A stretch of 64,000 bases of DNA from Advenella mimigardefordensis DPN7. Lineage in GTDB: Bacteria > Pseudomonadota > Gammaproteobacteria > Burkholderiales > Burkholderiaceae_B. The DNA is taken from NCBI RefSeq assembly GCF_000521505.1, contig NZ_CP003915.1, positions 2,852,001-2,916,000 on the forward strand. Reading direction: 5' to 3'. The translations under genes and the position numbers were made by a program. Below, one piece after another: positions 34,518 through 43,538 of the stretch; within the stretch, counting starts at the first letter, position 1, and every line of letters begins with the position of its first letter. A model generated the notes under the pieces. That model searched no databases. It was not told the DNA's origin and worked only from the letters and a program-made list of their open reading frames with translations.

Positions 34518-35402
34518 GTGCAAATTTCGGATATACAGATATTTTTGTCCGTGGCTTCGGCTGGCAGTTTATCCGCAGCCGGACGTCAGCTGGATTTGAC
34601 CCCGATGCAGGTGTCCCGACGCCTTACTGCGCTGGAAGCAGACTTGGGTGTTCGCCTGTTTCACCGCAGTACCCGATCTGTTTCATTAACAGCCGAAGGC
34701 CATGCATTCCTGCCGTATGCCAACACCATGGTAGATGCGGAAGAAAGCGCGCGTGGCACGCTATCCCCTTCGCAGACCGGTGCGACAGGCGTATTGCGAA
34801 TGACGGCACCGAGTATTTTCGGGCAGTCGATTGTGCTTCCCCTGTTGCCCGGCCTGCTTGAACAACATCCCGAGATGCACATTGATCTGGATCTTTCAGA
34901 TCGGGTCATCGATATCGTCGGACAGGGCCTGGACCTGGCGCTACGGCTTGCGCCACTGGTCGATTCAGAACTGGTTGCAAAAAAACTGACAATCAATCCA
35001 AGGATCATATGCGCAGCGCCCGATTATCTGCAACGATATGGGCACCCTGCAATATTGTCTGATCTGGATTCGCATTACTGTATCCTGCTCCAAACCATTC
35101 CACGCTGGCCGTTCCTGATTGATGGCATCATGCAGTATCGACGAATGCGCGGCCGATTCATGACGAGCAGTATCCAGGCTGTACGGGACGCAGCCATCCA
35201 GGGCCTGGGGCTGGCGATGCTTACCTACTGGGATGTCAGCGAACAGCTGGAAGATGGTTCACTCATACGCGTTGACCTACAGGACGCATCAATGGAAGAG
35301 TTAGCCGTATGGGCGGTCACACCCACCCGTCGCTATGTACCCACACGAGTCAACGTGTTCCTGGACGCGTTGCAGTCAACATTTAACAGAAAATATGAAT
35401 GA
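34518..35402 (+). CDS. LysR-family transcriptional regulator
   Basis: LysR regulator of 294 residues, starting at GTG. The helix-turn-helix is FLSVASAGSLSAAGRQLDLTPMQVSRRLTALEADLGVRLF and the effector domain begins at about residue 88. It is of the DmlR/AaeR-like type and divergent from the Old Yellow Enzyme gene, its likely target. The short N-terminus means no upstream ATG is available, so GTG is the best start. Confidence 0.85.
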   Translation: MQISDIQIFLSVASAGSLSAAGRQLDLTPMQVSRRLTALEADLGVRLFHRSTRSVSLTAEGHAFLPYANTMVDAEESARGTLSPSQTGATGVLRMTAPSIFGQSIVLPLLPGLLEQHPEMHIDLDLSDRVIDIVGQGLDLALRLAPLVDSELVAKKLTINPRIICAAPDYLQRYGHPAILSDLDSHYCILLQTIPRWPFLIDGIMQYRRMRGRFMTSSIQAVRDAAIQGLGLAMLTYWDVSEQLEDGSLIRVDLQDASMEELAVWAVTPTRRYVPTRVNVFLDALQSTFNRKYE

Positions 35403-35434
35403 TCCTGCCGCCAGAACAGGATCAGATTGCTTAC

Positions 35435-36106
35435 CTACACGGCGCCATCCATAGTGCGCAGCATCCGCTGGCACCCTGCCAATATGTGCTGTTCTGCGCA
35501 CCGTGTTGCTCCCGTCTTGTCCCCTTTCGCAATCGCTTCATAAATACTGCGATGTTCGGCATTGGAGCGGCGCATATTACCTACGTTATCGAAATTTTGC
35601 CTGCGAAACAGATGCAATTCCTTAACGAAATCGTTATACAGCCGTTCGGTCCGTTCACTGCGCGCCAATCCGACTATGTGCGCATGAAATGACAGATTCA
35701 AATGGTAATAACCATCCATGTCTCCAGCCTCAGCGGCCTGATCCATTTGCTCGACTATATCCCTGAGTAGTTCGCTCTCACTGGCGGAGCGATGTTCCGC
35801 AGCCAAACCTGCTGCAAACCCGAAAACCAATGCCCTGAGATCCGAAATCTCGACCATCTCCCTCACCGATAGCTGGCGTACATAAGCCCCACGATTAGGA
35901 ACCGCAGTCACCAAACCAAAACCCAGCAAAGAACGAATCGCCTCACGGATCGTACTGCGACTAGTTCCCATCCGCTGCGCCAGCACCGCTTCGTTCAAAC
36001 GCTCGCCCGGCTTGATTTGCCCTGCATAGATCAAATGGCGAAGTTCTTCGGCGATACGCATCGGGATCGTGGTTTTGGATGAATCATCCTGTTGCTCTGA
36101 TTTCAC
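35435..36106 (-). CDS. GntR-family regulator with FCD domain
   Basis: The 223-residue protein has an N-terminal winged helix (LIYAGQIKPGERLNEAVLAQRMGTSRSTIREAIRSLLGFGLV) and a C-terminal all-helical FCD domain, whose conserved Asp and His residues hold a metal and a carboxylate ligand (the SFHAHIVGLARSERTERLY segment). It is divergent from the MFS-led catabolic operon. A 16-base perfect palindrome lies between the two starts, so it is the operon's probable repressor. Confidence 0.9.
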   Translation of the reverse strand: MKSEQQDDSSKTTIPMRIAEELRHLIYAGQIKPGERLNEAVLAQRMGTSRSTIREAIRSLLGFGLVTAVPNRGAYVRQLSVREMVEISDLRALVFGFAAGLAAEHRSASESELLRDIVEQMDQAAEAGDMDGYYHLNLSFHAHIVGLARSERTERLYNDFVKELHLFRRQNFDNVGNMRRSNAEHRSIYEAIAKGDKTGATRCAEQHILAGCQRMLRTMDGAV

Positions 36107-36157
36107 TTCACAGATTTCCTTATCTTTTAAACACAGTAAAGGGTTTACACCTATCCA

Positions 36158-36173
36158 AAAGTGTCGACACTTT
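36158..36173. promoter_or_regulatory. Perfect 16-base palindrome, probable GntR operator
   Basis: AAAGTGTCGACACTTT lies between the GntR gene and the MFS gene, about 50 bases from the former's start and 95 from the latter's. TGTCGACA-type cores are typical of FCD-family operators. Confidence 0.65.
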
Positions 36174-36267
36174 AAATAAAATTGACGACATTAATTCTTA
36201 ATTTGTTAATTATTTATTATTTGTCGTTAAACAATCAGAATATATCACTCCTTTCAAGGATAAAGTT

Positions 36268-37590
36268 ATGAATGAATCAGAGGTTCGTCGCCGCCTGGAT
36301 AATCGAGGATGGGGTCCTTTCTTCAACAAGCTATGGGTAGCCAGTGGCCTCGGCTGGATGGCCGACGCTATGAACGTTGCTGCATTAGGGTTAGTTCTGC
36401 CGTTGATACTGACTGATCTGGATATCACGCGCGCAGAAGGTGGGGTGATTGTCAGCAGTACGTTTGCAGGCTTCATCGTGGGCGCTATTGTAACCGGTAA
36501 GCTCAGCGACATGTTTGGCCGCCGGACCCTGCTGATTGCCAATATTGTTCTGTTTAGTGCAGCGGCCGTACTGGTTGGCTTCTCGCATGATTTCTGGACG
36601 ATTTTGGTTCTGCGTTTTATCCAGGGTATTGGCATGGGTGGCGAATTTCCCATTATCTCCACCTATATCAATGAGGTGAGTCCAAAGCGCTATAGGGACC
36701 GGCTCATTGGACTAACTTCTGCTTTCTTTTCGTATGCCTTCGCCCTTATTCCCCTGATTGGACTATTTGTGGTACCCGTCCTTGGCTGGCGTGGCCTGTT
36801 CTGGTCCTTGATTATTCCAGTCTTCTTTGCCATCTGGGCCAGACGCTCGCTACCTGAATCGCCCATGTTTCTTGCACGCAAAGGCAACACTGCAGGCACC
36901 GAGGCCGCGCTGAAAATTATTGAAAATGGTTCCATTGAAAAAATAGACGATACAAGCAGCGTCAATAACGCGCAAACAGAGCCGACAGGTGGAGATCTCT
37001 TCACCGGCAGAACTGCTTTACTGATGGTGTTCTGGATTCTCATGTTTCTGTGCCAGTACGGCTTTGCAAGCTGGATTCCTACCGCCATTGCTCAAGCTAA
37101 CGGTGGTGTATCAGCCAGCTCAAGTTATGGCCTGACCTCTATCCTGTTTACCGGAATGATTGCCGGCTATCTGATTGCCTCCTTCGGCACCGGAAAACTC
37201 AGTCCCAAGCTGTTTTTGACCCTATCCTTTCTGGAGTATGGCATCTCGCTGATCTGTTTTGGCCTTTCAACAGATATGGTGCCTATGCTTATTTTTGGCT
37301 GGCTGGCAGCAGCCGGATACGGCTTTACAACCATCTCAGCGTATTCCTACACCCCTAATCAGTTCAAGACTGCGATTCGCGGAACAGGCATGGGGCTGGT
37401 CACCGGAATTGGTCGCATTGGTGCTGTAGCGGGCCCAATGATCGTTGGTTTGATCAGTCCCGTTGGAAGCCTGGGAATGTCTTTTGTGGTATTTGGCATC
37501 GCCTCGCTGGCTGCCGTCATCGTCGTGCAAATTCTTGAGCGAAGCTCAAAAAAATATGGCATGCAAAAAGTGGCTTCCAGCTTACATTAA
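36268..37590 (+). CDS. MFS transporter, first gene of the catabolic operon
   Basis: The 440-residue inner-membrane transporter has twelve hydrophobic helices. Family marks are WMADAMNVAALGLVLPLI, the loop 2-3 motif GKLSDMFGRRTLL, and RFIQGIGMGGEFPIISTYINEVSPKRYRDR, as in aromatic-acid:H+ and sugar-type symporters. AGGA precedes the ATG. It is followed by five catabolic genes with short gaps or overlaps, so it probably imports the operon's substrate, an organic acid or amide of unknown identity. Confidence 0.88.
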   Translation: MNESEVRRRLDNRGWGPFFNKLWVASGLGWMADAMNVAALGLVLPLILTDLDITRAEGGVIVSSTFAGFIVGAIVTGKLSDMFGRRTLLIANIVLFSAAAVLVGFSHDFWTILVLRFIQGIGMGGEFPIISTYINEVSPKRYRDRLIGLTSAFFSYAFALIPLIGLFVVPVLGWRGLFWSLIIPVFFAIWARRSLPESPMFLARKGNTAGTEAALKIIENGSIEKIDDTSSVNNAQTEPTGGDLFTGRTALLMVFWILMFLCQYGFASWIPTAIAQANGGVSASSSYGLTSILFTGMIAGYLIASFGTGKLSPKLFLTLSFLEYGISLICFGLSTDMVPMLIFGWLAAAGYGFTTISAYSYTPNQFKTAIRGTGMGLVTGIGRIGAVAGPMIVGLISPVGSLGMSFVVFGIASLAAVIVVQILERSSKKYGMQKVASSLH

Positions 37591-37645
37591 CGATGCTATC
37601 GATCATAAAAGCACTCTGAACCGCTCTTTTTAAAAAACAAAAGAA

Positions 37646-38737
37646 ATGTCTAGTAACACCATGCAAAAAAATAGTGATATCAATATTGTCAATGCAATAA
37701 GCCCGATAGGTCAACAGCCTGAACCATCGGAAGTAGCGGCGAAACCGAAAATAGCCCTTATCGGCGCCGGCGGCACGATCAGTACGCGCAGCACGCAAGG
37801 TTCGCTGGACCTGGTGAACTATATGACAGACGGGGTCACCATGCATGTTGATGAACTGGTGCAAGCATTGCCACAAGTACACGCAATTGCCGATATTGTG
37901 GCAGTGAAGTTCCGCGCCGTCTCATCGACATCCATTGCTTTCGAGGAATGGAAGGCGCTTACCCAAACTGTGGACCAGATAGCTGCCACACAGCCGGATG
38001 TTGATGGCGTCGTCATTCTGCACGGAACCGCAACGATGGAAGAAACCGCTTACATGCTTCACCTGACCTGCAAAGTCAATATACCGATCGTGCTGGTCGG
38101 CGCCCAACGCCCCTTAAGTGCCCTCTCGTCCGATGCCCCCTTAAATTTACTGAATGCCGTTCGGGTAGCCGGTCACGCTCAGACGCGAGGAATGGGCGTG
38201 CTCGTCTGTCTTAACGATGAAATTCACGCAGCGCGGGAAGTGACGAAGGCATCTACCGCAAGACTGCATGCCTTTCGGTCTCCTGACTTCGGTATTATCG
38301 GACAGATCGATGCAGGAGAAGTCGCCTTTTATCGTCAGCCTTTACGTCGCTGGGGACCGAACAGCCAGTTTGACATTCGCGATATGAAACAACTGCCCAG
38401 GGTGGACATCGCGTATGCATATGCAGGCGATGATGGTGCAGTCATACGGGCACTGGTCAACACGGGGGCCAAAGGGATCGTTATTGCAGCGTTTGCCGGG
38501 GGCAGGCTATCTACCGCGCAAACCAGTGCCTGTCGAGAGGCACAGCACAAAGGGGTCGTTATTGTCTTATCGACTCGGGCCGGATCGGGAAAGGCCATGA
38601 TCGATGCACAACTGCAATCGATGGGCATGGTTGCAGCAGACAATTTGAATCCGCAAAAGGCACGAATTCTTCTGGCGCTGTCTCTGTCGCAAACAAACGA
38701 CCCAGAGCAGTTGAAACACATCTTCGCCAGTTATTGA
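37646..38737 (+). CDS. Asparaginase-family amidohydrolase with altered catalytic residues
   Basis: The 363-residue protein has the type II asparaginase fold. The first Thr is in LIGAGGTISTRS and the second motif reads HGTATMEETAYML. In true L-asparaginases that motif is HGTDT-EE, where Asp binds the substrate's alpha-amino group; here it is Ala. The Lys expected of the second triad (near AVRVAGHAQTRG) is not evident either. There is no signal peptide, so the enzyme is cytoplasmic. With operon partners that handle hydroxylated or sugar-like carbon, it probably acts on an amide other than asparagine, or has lost hydrolytic activity. Confidence 0.82.
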   Translation: MSSNTMQKNSDINIVNAISPIGQQPEPSEVAAKPKIALIGAGGTISTRSTQGSLDLVNYMTDGVTMHVDELVQALPQVHAIADIVAVKFRAVSSTSIAFEEWKALTQTVDQIAATQPDVDGVVILHGTATMEETAYMLHLTCKVNIPIVLVGAQRPLSALSSDAPLNLLNAVRVAGHAQTRGMGVLVCLNDEIHAAREVTKASTARLHAFRSPDFGIIGQIDAGEVAFYRQPLRRWGPNSQFDIRDMKQLPRVDIAYAYAGDDGAVIRALVNTGAKGIVIAAFAGGRLSTAQTSACREAQHKGVVIVLSTRAGSGKAMIDAQLQSMGMVAADNLNPQKARILLALSLSQTNDPEQLKHIFASY

Positions 38738-38793
38738 ATGCCATTCGTTATATCCAACGAAACAGCGAATGCCTTATCTATAAACAGGAAACC

Positions 38794-39654
38794 ATGACAG
38801 TCATGATTAATACCGATGACACAACGCGTCAAATGCCGTTTTACGTAAATCATTATCTGTGCCCACCCACAATGGCCGCGCCGGATTTTTTTGCCCGTGC
38901 ATCGGAGTCCGGATTCCGCGGCGTAGGGCTGACTCAGAGCGTATTGCAGTCGCAGCCCCATGACGAACTAAAGGAGACGCTACAGCGTTTTGGTCTGGGA
39001 ATCAGCTCACTCAATTCCTGCGGATTTTTCCTGCAAAAAGGTGAGCCGGCGATTGCCCAGGACGAGTTAAATATGTGGTTTCTTCGGCAGGCTGCCGCCT
39101 TTGGCCTGCCGACACTGAATGTTATTGTTGGCGGCAGCAGCACGATGCCGCTTAAGCAAGCGCGGGAAAAAGTGACGCTACAACTGCAGCATTTGGCACA
39201 TACGGCAGCCGATATGGGCGTTAATCTGATGCTAGAGCCACTGCATCACCTCAACGTACGCAGTAAAAGCTGTCTTAACAGCCTTTCTCAACTAGCGCCT
39301 ATTTTTGATCAGATTCCTGGCCTGACCCTAAATGCCGACCTTTTCCATCTTTGGTGGGATCCTGATCTGGAACGACTACTCAGCGGGAACTTCCTGCCTG
39401 TCGGGCTGCTGCAAATATGCGATGTTGCCATGACGCCAGCGCAACCGTTGCCGCGACGGGTGCCGCTGGATGAAGGCCACATTCCCTGGCGTCAATATGT
39501 ACGCACACTGCAACAATCCTTTCCAGACACCCCTATCGAGCTTGAGCTCTTTGCCGATCAGTTGCCGGGCCGCGATCTGAACGAACTACTTACCAAAAGC
39601 ACATCAGCATTATTATCAATAAACGGAGAAACCAATGACTATTGCCCGAACTGA
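38794..39654 (+). CDS. Sugar-phosphate isomerase/epimerase-like TIM barrel
   Basis: The protein of about 286 residues belongs to the xylose-isomerase-like (AP endonuclease 2) family. The metal-ligand positions appear in LMLEPLHHLN, LNADLFHLWWD and the C-terminal ELELFADQL. AGGAAACC precedes the ATG at 38794, which is preferred to a TTG at 38734 that overlaps the previous stop. Family members isomerise or epimerise sugars, inosose or hydroxypyruvate. Its 3' end overlaps the next gene by 20 bases. Confidence 0.82.
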   Translation: MTVMINTDDTTRQMPFYVNHYLCPPTMAAPDFFARASESGFRGVGLTQSVLQSQPHDELKETLQRFGLGISSLNSCGFFLQKGEPAIAQDELNMWFLRQAAAFGLPTLNVIVGGSSTMPLKQAREKVTLQLQHLAHTAADMGVNLMLEPLHHLNVRSKSCLNSLSQLAPIFDQIPGLTLNADLFHLWWDPDLERLLSGNFLPVGLLQICDVAMTPAQPLPRRVPLDEGHIPWRQYVRTLQQSFPDTPIELELFADQLPGRDLNELLTKSTSALLSINGETNDYCPN

Positions 39655-40540
39655 TGACGGCATTGATCTTTACTACGAAGAGACCGGCAGCGGTACGCCG
39701 GTGATTTTCGTCCACGAGTTTGCCGGCGATCTGCGCAGCTGGGAGCAACAAGTACGGCATTTTTCAAGATGGTACCGCTGCATAACATTCAATGCACGCG
39801 GCTATCCGCCATCGTCGGTGCCAACCGAGGTCAACGCCTATTCCCAGGATATTGCGGTAGCTGACATCCTTGCAGTCATGAATCACGCCAGTGTTGACAA
39901 GGCGCATGTGGTCGGACTGTCCATGGGCGGTTTCGCCGCTTTGCATATGGGACTGCAGCATCCCGACCGCTTGCATTCCCTGTGTGTAGCCGGTGCAGGT
40001 TACGGCGCAGAGCCTCAACGTCAGGAGCTATTTAAAAATGAATCTCAATTGACGGCAACGTTTTTGCTTGAACAAGGCGCACAGGCATTTGCCGAGAAAT
40101 ACGCCATCGGCCCGACACGCCTACCATTCAAGAACGCCGATCCGCGAGGGTTCGAAGAGTTCAGGAGTCAGCTGGCGGAGCATTCCGCGCTGGGTTCCGC
40201 CAATACACAATTGGGCGTTCAGCGAGACCGCCCTTCCCTGTATGCATTAAAGGATCGATTACACACGCTTACTCTCCCCACTCTGATCATGACAGGTGAC
40301 GAAGACACGCCGTGTCTTGCGCCTGCACTGATGCTGAAAGCGAGCATACCCTCTGCCGCGCTCAGCGTTATCCCCAACTGCGGACATACCATCAACCTGG
40401 AAGCGGCTCAGGAATTCAATCGCATCCTGGGTGATTTTCTGCATGCTGCCAATAGCAGCCGCTGGCCAACACATAATATAGACAATGGATCTCAGAGCAT
40501 TACCGGCATGTCTCTGCAAATCAAAGGAGCAAGCGCATGA
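39635..40540 (+). CDS. Alpha/beta hydrolase
   Basis: The 301-residue hydrolase has an intact triad: nucleophile Ser in VVGLSMGGFAAL, Asp in MTGDEDTPCLAP and His in PNCGHTINLEA. It resembles 3-oxoadipate enol-lactonases and similar carboxylic ester or lactone hydrolases. GGAG precedes the ATG, and its stop overlaps the next start as ATGA. It may open a lactone made by the epimerase or SDR partners, which is inference. Confidence 0.88.
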   Translation: MTIARTDDGIDLYYEETGSGTPVIFVHEFAGDLRSWEQQVRHFSRWYRCITFNARGYPPSSVPTEVNAYSQDIAVADILAVMNHASVDKAHVVGLSMGGFAALHMGLQHPDRLHSLCVAGAGYGAEPQRQELFKNESQLTATFLLEQGAQAFAEKYAIGPTRLPFKNADPRGFEEFRSQLAEHSALGSANTQLGVQRDRPSLYALKDRLHTLTLPTLIMTGDEDTPCLAPALMLKASIPSAALSVIPNCGHTINLEAAQEFNRILGDFLHAANSSRWPTHNIDNGSQSITGMSLQIKGASA

Positions 40541-41511
40541 CTGTACTTATCACGGGCGGGGCAGGCTTTGTCGGGCTCAATATCGCCGAAAAATTATTAG
40601 GCACAGGTGAGTCTGTCGTACTGTTCGGTCTTGAACCTGCGCCAGAGGCAGCAATAAATCTGTTCAATAAACTTCCCGGTCAGCTGCATGTCGTATTAGG
40701 CGACATTCGCGACGAACAACTGCTGCGCGACGTCTTGCAGCAACATCGGATCGAACGCATCGTTCATGCTGCGGCTATTACTGCGGGCCTGGCACGTGAA
40801 GCAACGCAGGGCATGCAAATAACAGAAGTTAATATAGGTGGTACGATCGCGTTACTTGAAGCCGCAACCCAACTCGGAATCAAACGAGTGGTGCAACTCG
40901 GCAGCGGTTCCGTATTCGGTGCAAGTGTCAAACAAGAAGGCATGCTTAATGAAGAATCCGATATTCCAGTCCCCGATACCTTATATGGCATCACCAAGTA
41001 TGCTGCCGAAAGAATTGCTTTGCGTTATCGCAACACGCGTGATCTCGACGTGATCGTAGCCCGGTTGGCCGTGGTATTCGGACGCTGGGAGTACGACACC
41101 AAAGTGCGGGACACATTAAGCATTCCTTTGGCCCTGAGTACACTCGCAGAATCCGGCGGCCACGCTGCCTTCTGCCAAAATCTGCCGGACGACTGGGTAT
41201 ACGCAAGCGATGTTGCCAATGCCATTCTATTGCTGCTGGATGCCCCGGTACTGGCTCGGCCTGTTTACCAAATCGGTACCGGGCAACGCTGGTCTATCAC
41301 CAACTGGTGCGAGCGGCTACGAAAACACCATCCTAATTTTACCTATGCGGTCGTACCAGACGCGGCACAGGCTAATGTTGGACGTCAGACGCCGATACCC
41401 CGACCGCCGTTTTCAATTGATAGATTGCGAGCGGATATCGATTATCAAGTCCGGTTCCCGGAGCAGGAAGCATTTGACGATTATCTGGCCTGGCGAAGTG
41501 AAAGGCATTAA
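40537..41511 (+). CDS. NAD-dependent epimerase/dehydratase (extended SDR)
   Basis: The 324-residue extended SDR has the NAD motif VLITGGAGFVGLNIAEKLL and the catalytic YGITKYAAE (YxxxK), with the preceding Ser in LGSGSVFG. It resembles sugar-acid dehydrogenases of the DenD/uronate-dehydrogenase type as well as sugar epimerases. AAGGAG precedes the ATG. It is translationally coupled to the alpha/beta hydrolase, which would suit a dehydrogenase producing a lactone that the hydrolase opens. Confidence 0.88.
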   Translation: MTVLITGGAGFVGLNIAEKLLGTGESVVLFGLEPAPEAAINLFNKLPGQLHVVLGDIRDEQLLRDVLQQHRIERIVHAAAITAGLAREATQGMQITEVNIGGTIALLEAATQLGIKRVVQLGSGSVFGASVKQEGMLNEESDIPVPDTLYGITKYAAERIALRYRNTRDLDVIVARLAVVFGRWEYDTKVRDTLSIPLALSTLAESGGHAAFCQNLPDDWVYASDVANAILLLLDAPVLARPVYQIGTGQRWSITNWCERLRKHHPNFTYAVVPDAAQANVGRQTPIPRPPFSIDRLRADIDYQVRFPEQEAFDDYLAWRSERH

Positions 41512-41682
41512 TGATACGCAGATGAAGGCCCCGTTTGCTATCAGCCTGGCCCAGTCTATGCGCGGATTGATAAGCCAACGGCATCAATTCTCAGGCTCTC
41601 AATGTCGATGCCATGCATTTGAAGCAATGTTTGAAACTGCACTCGCAGCCATTGTGCATTGAATCTATTCTAAGGCAATAAT

Positions 41683-42450
41683 ATGAACTACCCAGACTTT
41701 CATCTCGCAGGCAAGGTCGCTATTGTCACAGGCGCGGCACAGGGCATTGGTCGCGCAATCGCACTTGGACTGGCGAATGCCGGCGCCAACGTCGCTATTA
41801 TGGACAAAGACGCTGAAGCACTGGCACACGTTAAGTCAGAAATAGAGAACCTGGATCAACAGGCACTGTCATTCGCTCTTAATCTTGAAAACACAGAAGC
41901 CATATCGACAGTAATACAGGACACATTCTCCCATTATGGACAACTCGATATTCTGGTCAATAACGCTGGTGTCCGCGTGCACAAGCGTGTACTGGAGCAT
42001 ACGCTGGACGATTGGCATCACACATTGAATGTCAACTGTGCCGCTCCGTTATTAGCCTGCCAGGCAGCGGCAAAAATCATGCGTGAGCATGGTGGCGGCT
42101 CCATCATAAATATCGCGTCGCAAATGGCTGAAGTCACCAGTCCGTTCCGCGTTGCGTATTGCGCCAGTAAAGCAGCACTGGTGCAAATGACACGCGTCAT
42201 GGCAGTTGACTGGGCAGAATACGGCATTCGCGTTAATGCCGTAGCGCCAGGACCGACCCGGACACCCTTCACAACTGCGGCCACCGAGTCTGGCTCCATG
42301 CCCGTCAGTATTGAAAAGGTACCATTACGACGTATTGCCGATTCCGAGGAAATGATTGGTGCCGTTCAATACCTTGCTTCATCGGCATCTCATTTCGTTA
42401 CCGGGTCGGTTCTGGTTGTCGACGGAGGACAGAGCATATATTGGCGCTAG
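41683..42450 (+). CDS. Classical short-chain dehydrogenase/reductase
   Basis: The 255-residue SDR has all classical motifs: VTGAAQGIGRAIALGL, NNAGVRVHKRV, the catalytic Ser in IINIASQMAEV, and YCASK (YxxxK). It is most like 2-deoxygluconate- or gluconate-5-dehydrogenase-type enzymes. It is separated from the epimerase by 170 bases, a gap with no convincing gene, and is probably the last gene of the operon. It ends 27 bases from a convergent hydrolase gene. Confidence 0.9.
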   Translation: MNYPDFHLAGKVAIVTGAAQGIGRAIALGLANAGANVAIMDKDAEALAHVKSEIENLDQQALSFALNLENTEAISTVIQDTFSHYGQLDILVNNAGVRVHKRVLEHTLDDWHHTLNVNCAAPLLACQAAAKIMREHGGGSIINIASQMAEVTSPFRVAYCASKAALVQMTRVMAVDWAEYGIRVNAVAPGPTRTPFTTAATESGSMPVSIEKVPLRRIADSEEMIGAVQYLASSASHFVTGSVLVVDGGQSIYWR

Positions 42451-42477
42451 CGCCGCATGACCGACACAACCGAATGC

Positions 42478-43308
42478 TCAATTCTGAAAATCCCTCAAAT
42501 ACGCTTTCATCGCCTCGGCAACCGCAAGTGGTTGCTCGGGCAGCAAGGCGTGACCGGCATTGGCAATCGAGACCGTGGTTACCCGTTGCGTTCCCAGATC
42601 CTGACTTAATTGCCACCCCGCTTCCTGCGGTGCAAAGGCATCCTCCAGCGCCCGGACGTCCAGAATGCTGGCGTTACCCGCTCCCCACCAATGCTCGACA
42701 GGCGTCGCGGCCTTGGCAGCTCGCTGTGCATCCGCGACAGCCGGATGCCATCCATCCAGCCAGACAGAGGCGTCGCTCGCTTCTGCAAAAAACACTTTTT
42801 TAATCCAATCCAGTCTCACAGCCTCATCCAGACTTTTATCCATGCAATGCGGCAGGCCGGCACCCGGCCCTTTCGCAACGACACGCGGTCCGGCAGCCAG
42901 AATAAGAACCGCAAGAACAAGATCCGGGCGGTCAACGGCCACCATCCGCGCCGTCCAGTTGCCGAATGCATGTCCGGCAATAAAAGCTGGTTTGCCACCT
43001 TCAGCCTCGATCACCGACACGATATCGCGAGCAAAGTCATGCAATGTCAATTTATCAAGGGGTCCTGTGCTTGCCCCAATGCCCCGTGGGCTGGGGCAGG
43101 CGACACGATAGCCCGCGTCAGCCAGCAGTGTTGACACAAGTTCGAAATCTTCTACATCGCGGCCCAGTGAAGGCAGCATGACAATCAGCGGCCCTGTTCC
43201 CTGCACCTGATAGGCGATGGAAATTGCCTGTGGCTGACCGTCGCTTTCTTCATAACGGGTCACGGTTTTAAGGACGGCTTGGAACGTACTGGCATTCGGC
43301 ATATTCAT
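42478..43308 (-). CDS. Alpha/beta-hydrolase-fold protein with Ala at the nucleophile position
   Basis: The 276-residue protein has the full alpha/beta hydrolase layout (VMLPSLGRDVEDFELVSTLLADAGYRVACPSPRGIGAS oxyanion region; C-terminal NAGHALLPEQPLAVAEAM with the catalytic His). The nucleophile elbow reads IAGHAFGNWTARM, so the usual Ser is Ala. Either the nucleophile is missing and another reaction is done, or this subfamily uses a different residue. It is divergent from a Bug-family binding protein, with an array of GTTTC/GAAAC repeats between them. Confidence 0.82.
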   Translation of the reverse strand: MNMPNASTFQAVLKTVTRYEESDGQPQAISIAYQVQGTGPLIVMLPSLGRDVEDFELVSTLLADAGYRVACPSPRGIGASTGPLDKLTLHDFARDIVSVIEAEGGKPAFIAGHAFGNWTARMVAVDRPDLVLAVLILAAGPRVVAKGPGAGLPHCMDKSLDEAVRLDWIKKVFFAEASDASVWLDGWHPAVADAQRAAKAATPVEHWWGAGNASILDVRALEDAFAPQEAGWQLSQDLGTQRVTTVSIANAGHALLPEQPLAVAEAMKAYLRDFQN

Positions 43309-43538
43309 AAATATTCACTTGTGATTGAGATCTGAACTCTGCAATTATTGGTTTCTTTATACATCCATCTATAGTTTCTTTATGAAACCATAAAAATAGC
43401 AGTTGAAAGTTAAATACAACTGAATTATAGTTGAAAAAAGAAACTATATGCCAGTAAATACAAAATATATAGTTTCCCACTGAAACCAAACCCACTGAAT
43501 CACAATAACCACGAAACCCTCTGATGTGGAGACAAAAT
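43309..43538. promoter_or_regulatory. Divergent promoter with a clustered GTTTC/GAAAC operator array
   Basis: Seven copies of GTTTC or its complement GAAAC lie at 43351, 43374, 43384, 43440, 43472, 43482 and 43513. Two pairs form palindromes: GTTTC-TTTAT-GAAAC (43374-43388), and GAAACTATAT (43440-43449) with ATATAGTTTC (43467-43476). The array lies exactly between two divergent catabolic genes. No regulator gene adjoins. Confidence 0.6.

Noticed and set aside
41512..41682. Possible 46-codon frame starting ATG at 41522 between the epimerase and SDR genes
   Set aside because: No domain, no ribosome-binding site, and the sequence reads as the tail of another frame through the epimerase gene.
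43351..43517. Repeated GTTTC/GAAAC as a CRISPR-like array
   Set aside because: The repeats are five bases, mixed in orientation and irregularly spaced, so they are half-sites and not CRISPR repeats; no cas gene is near.
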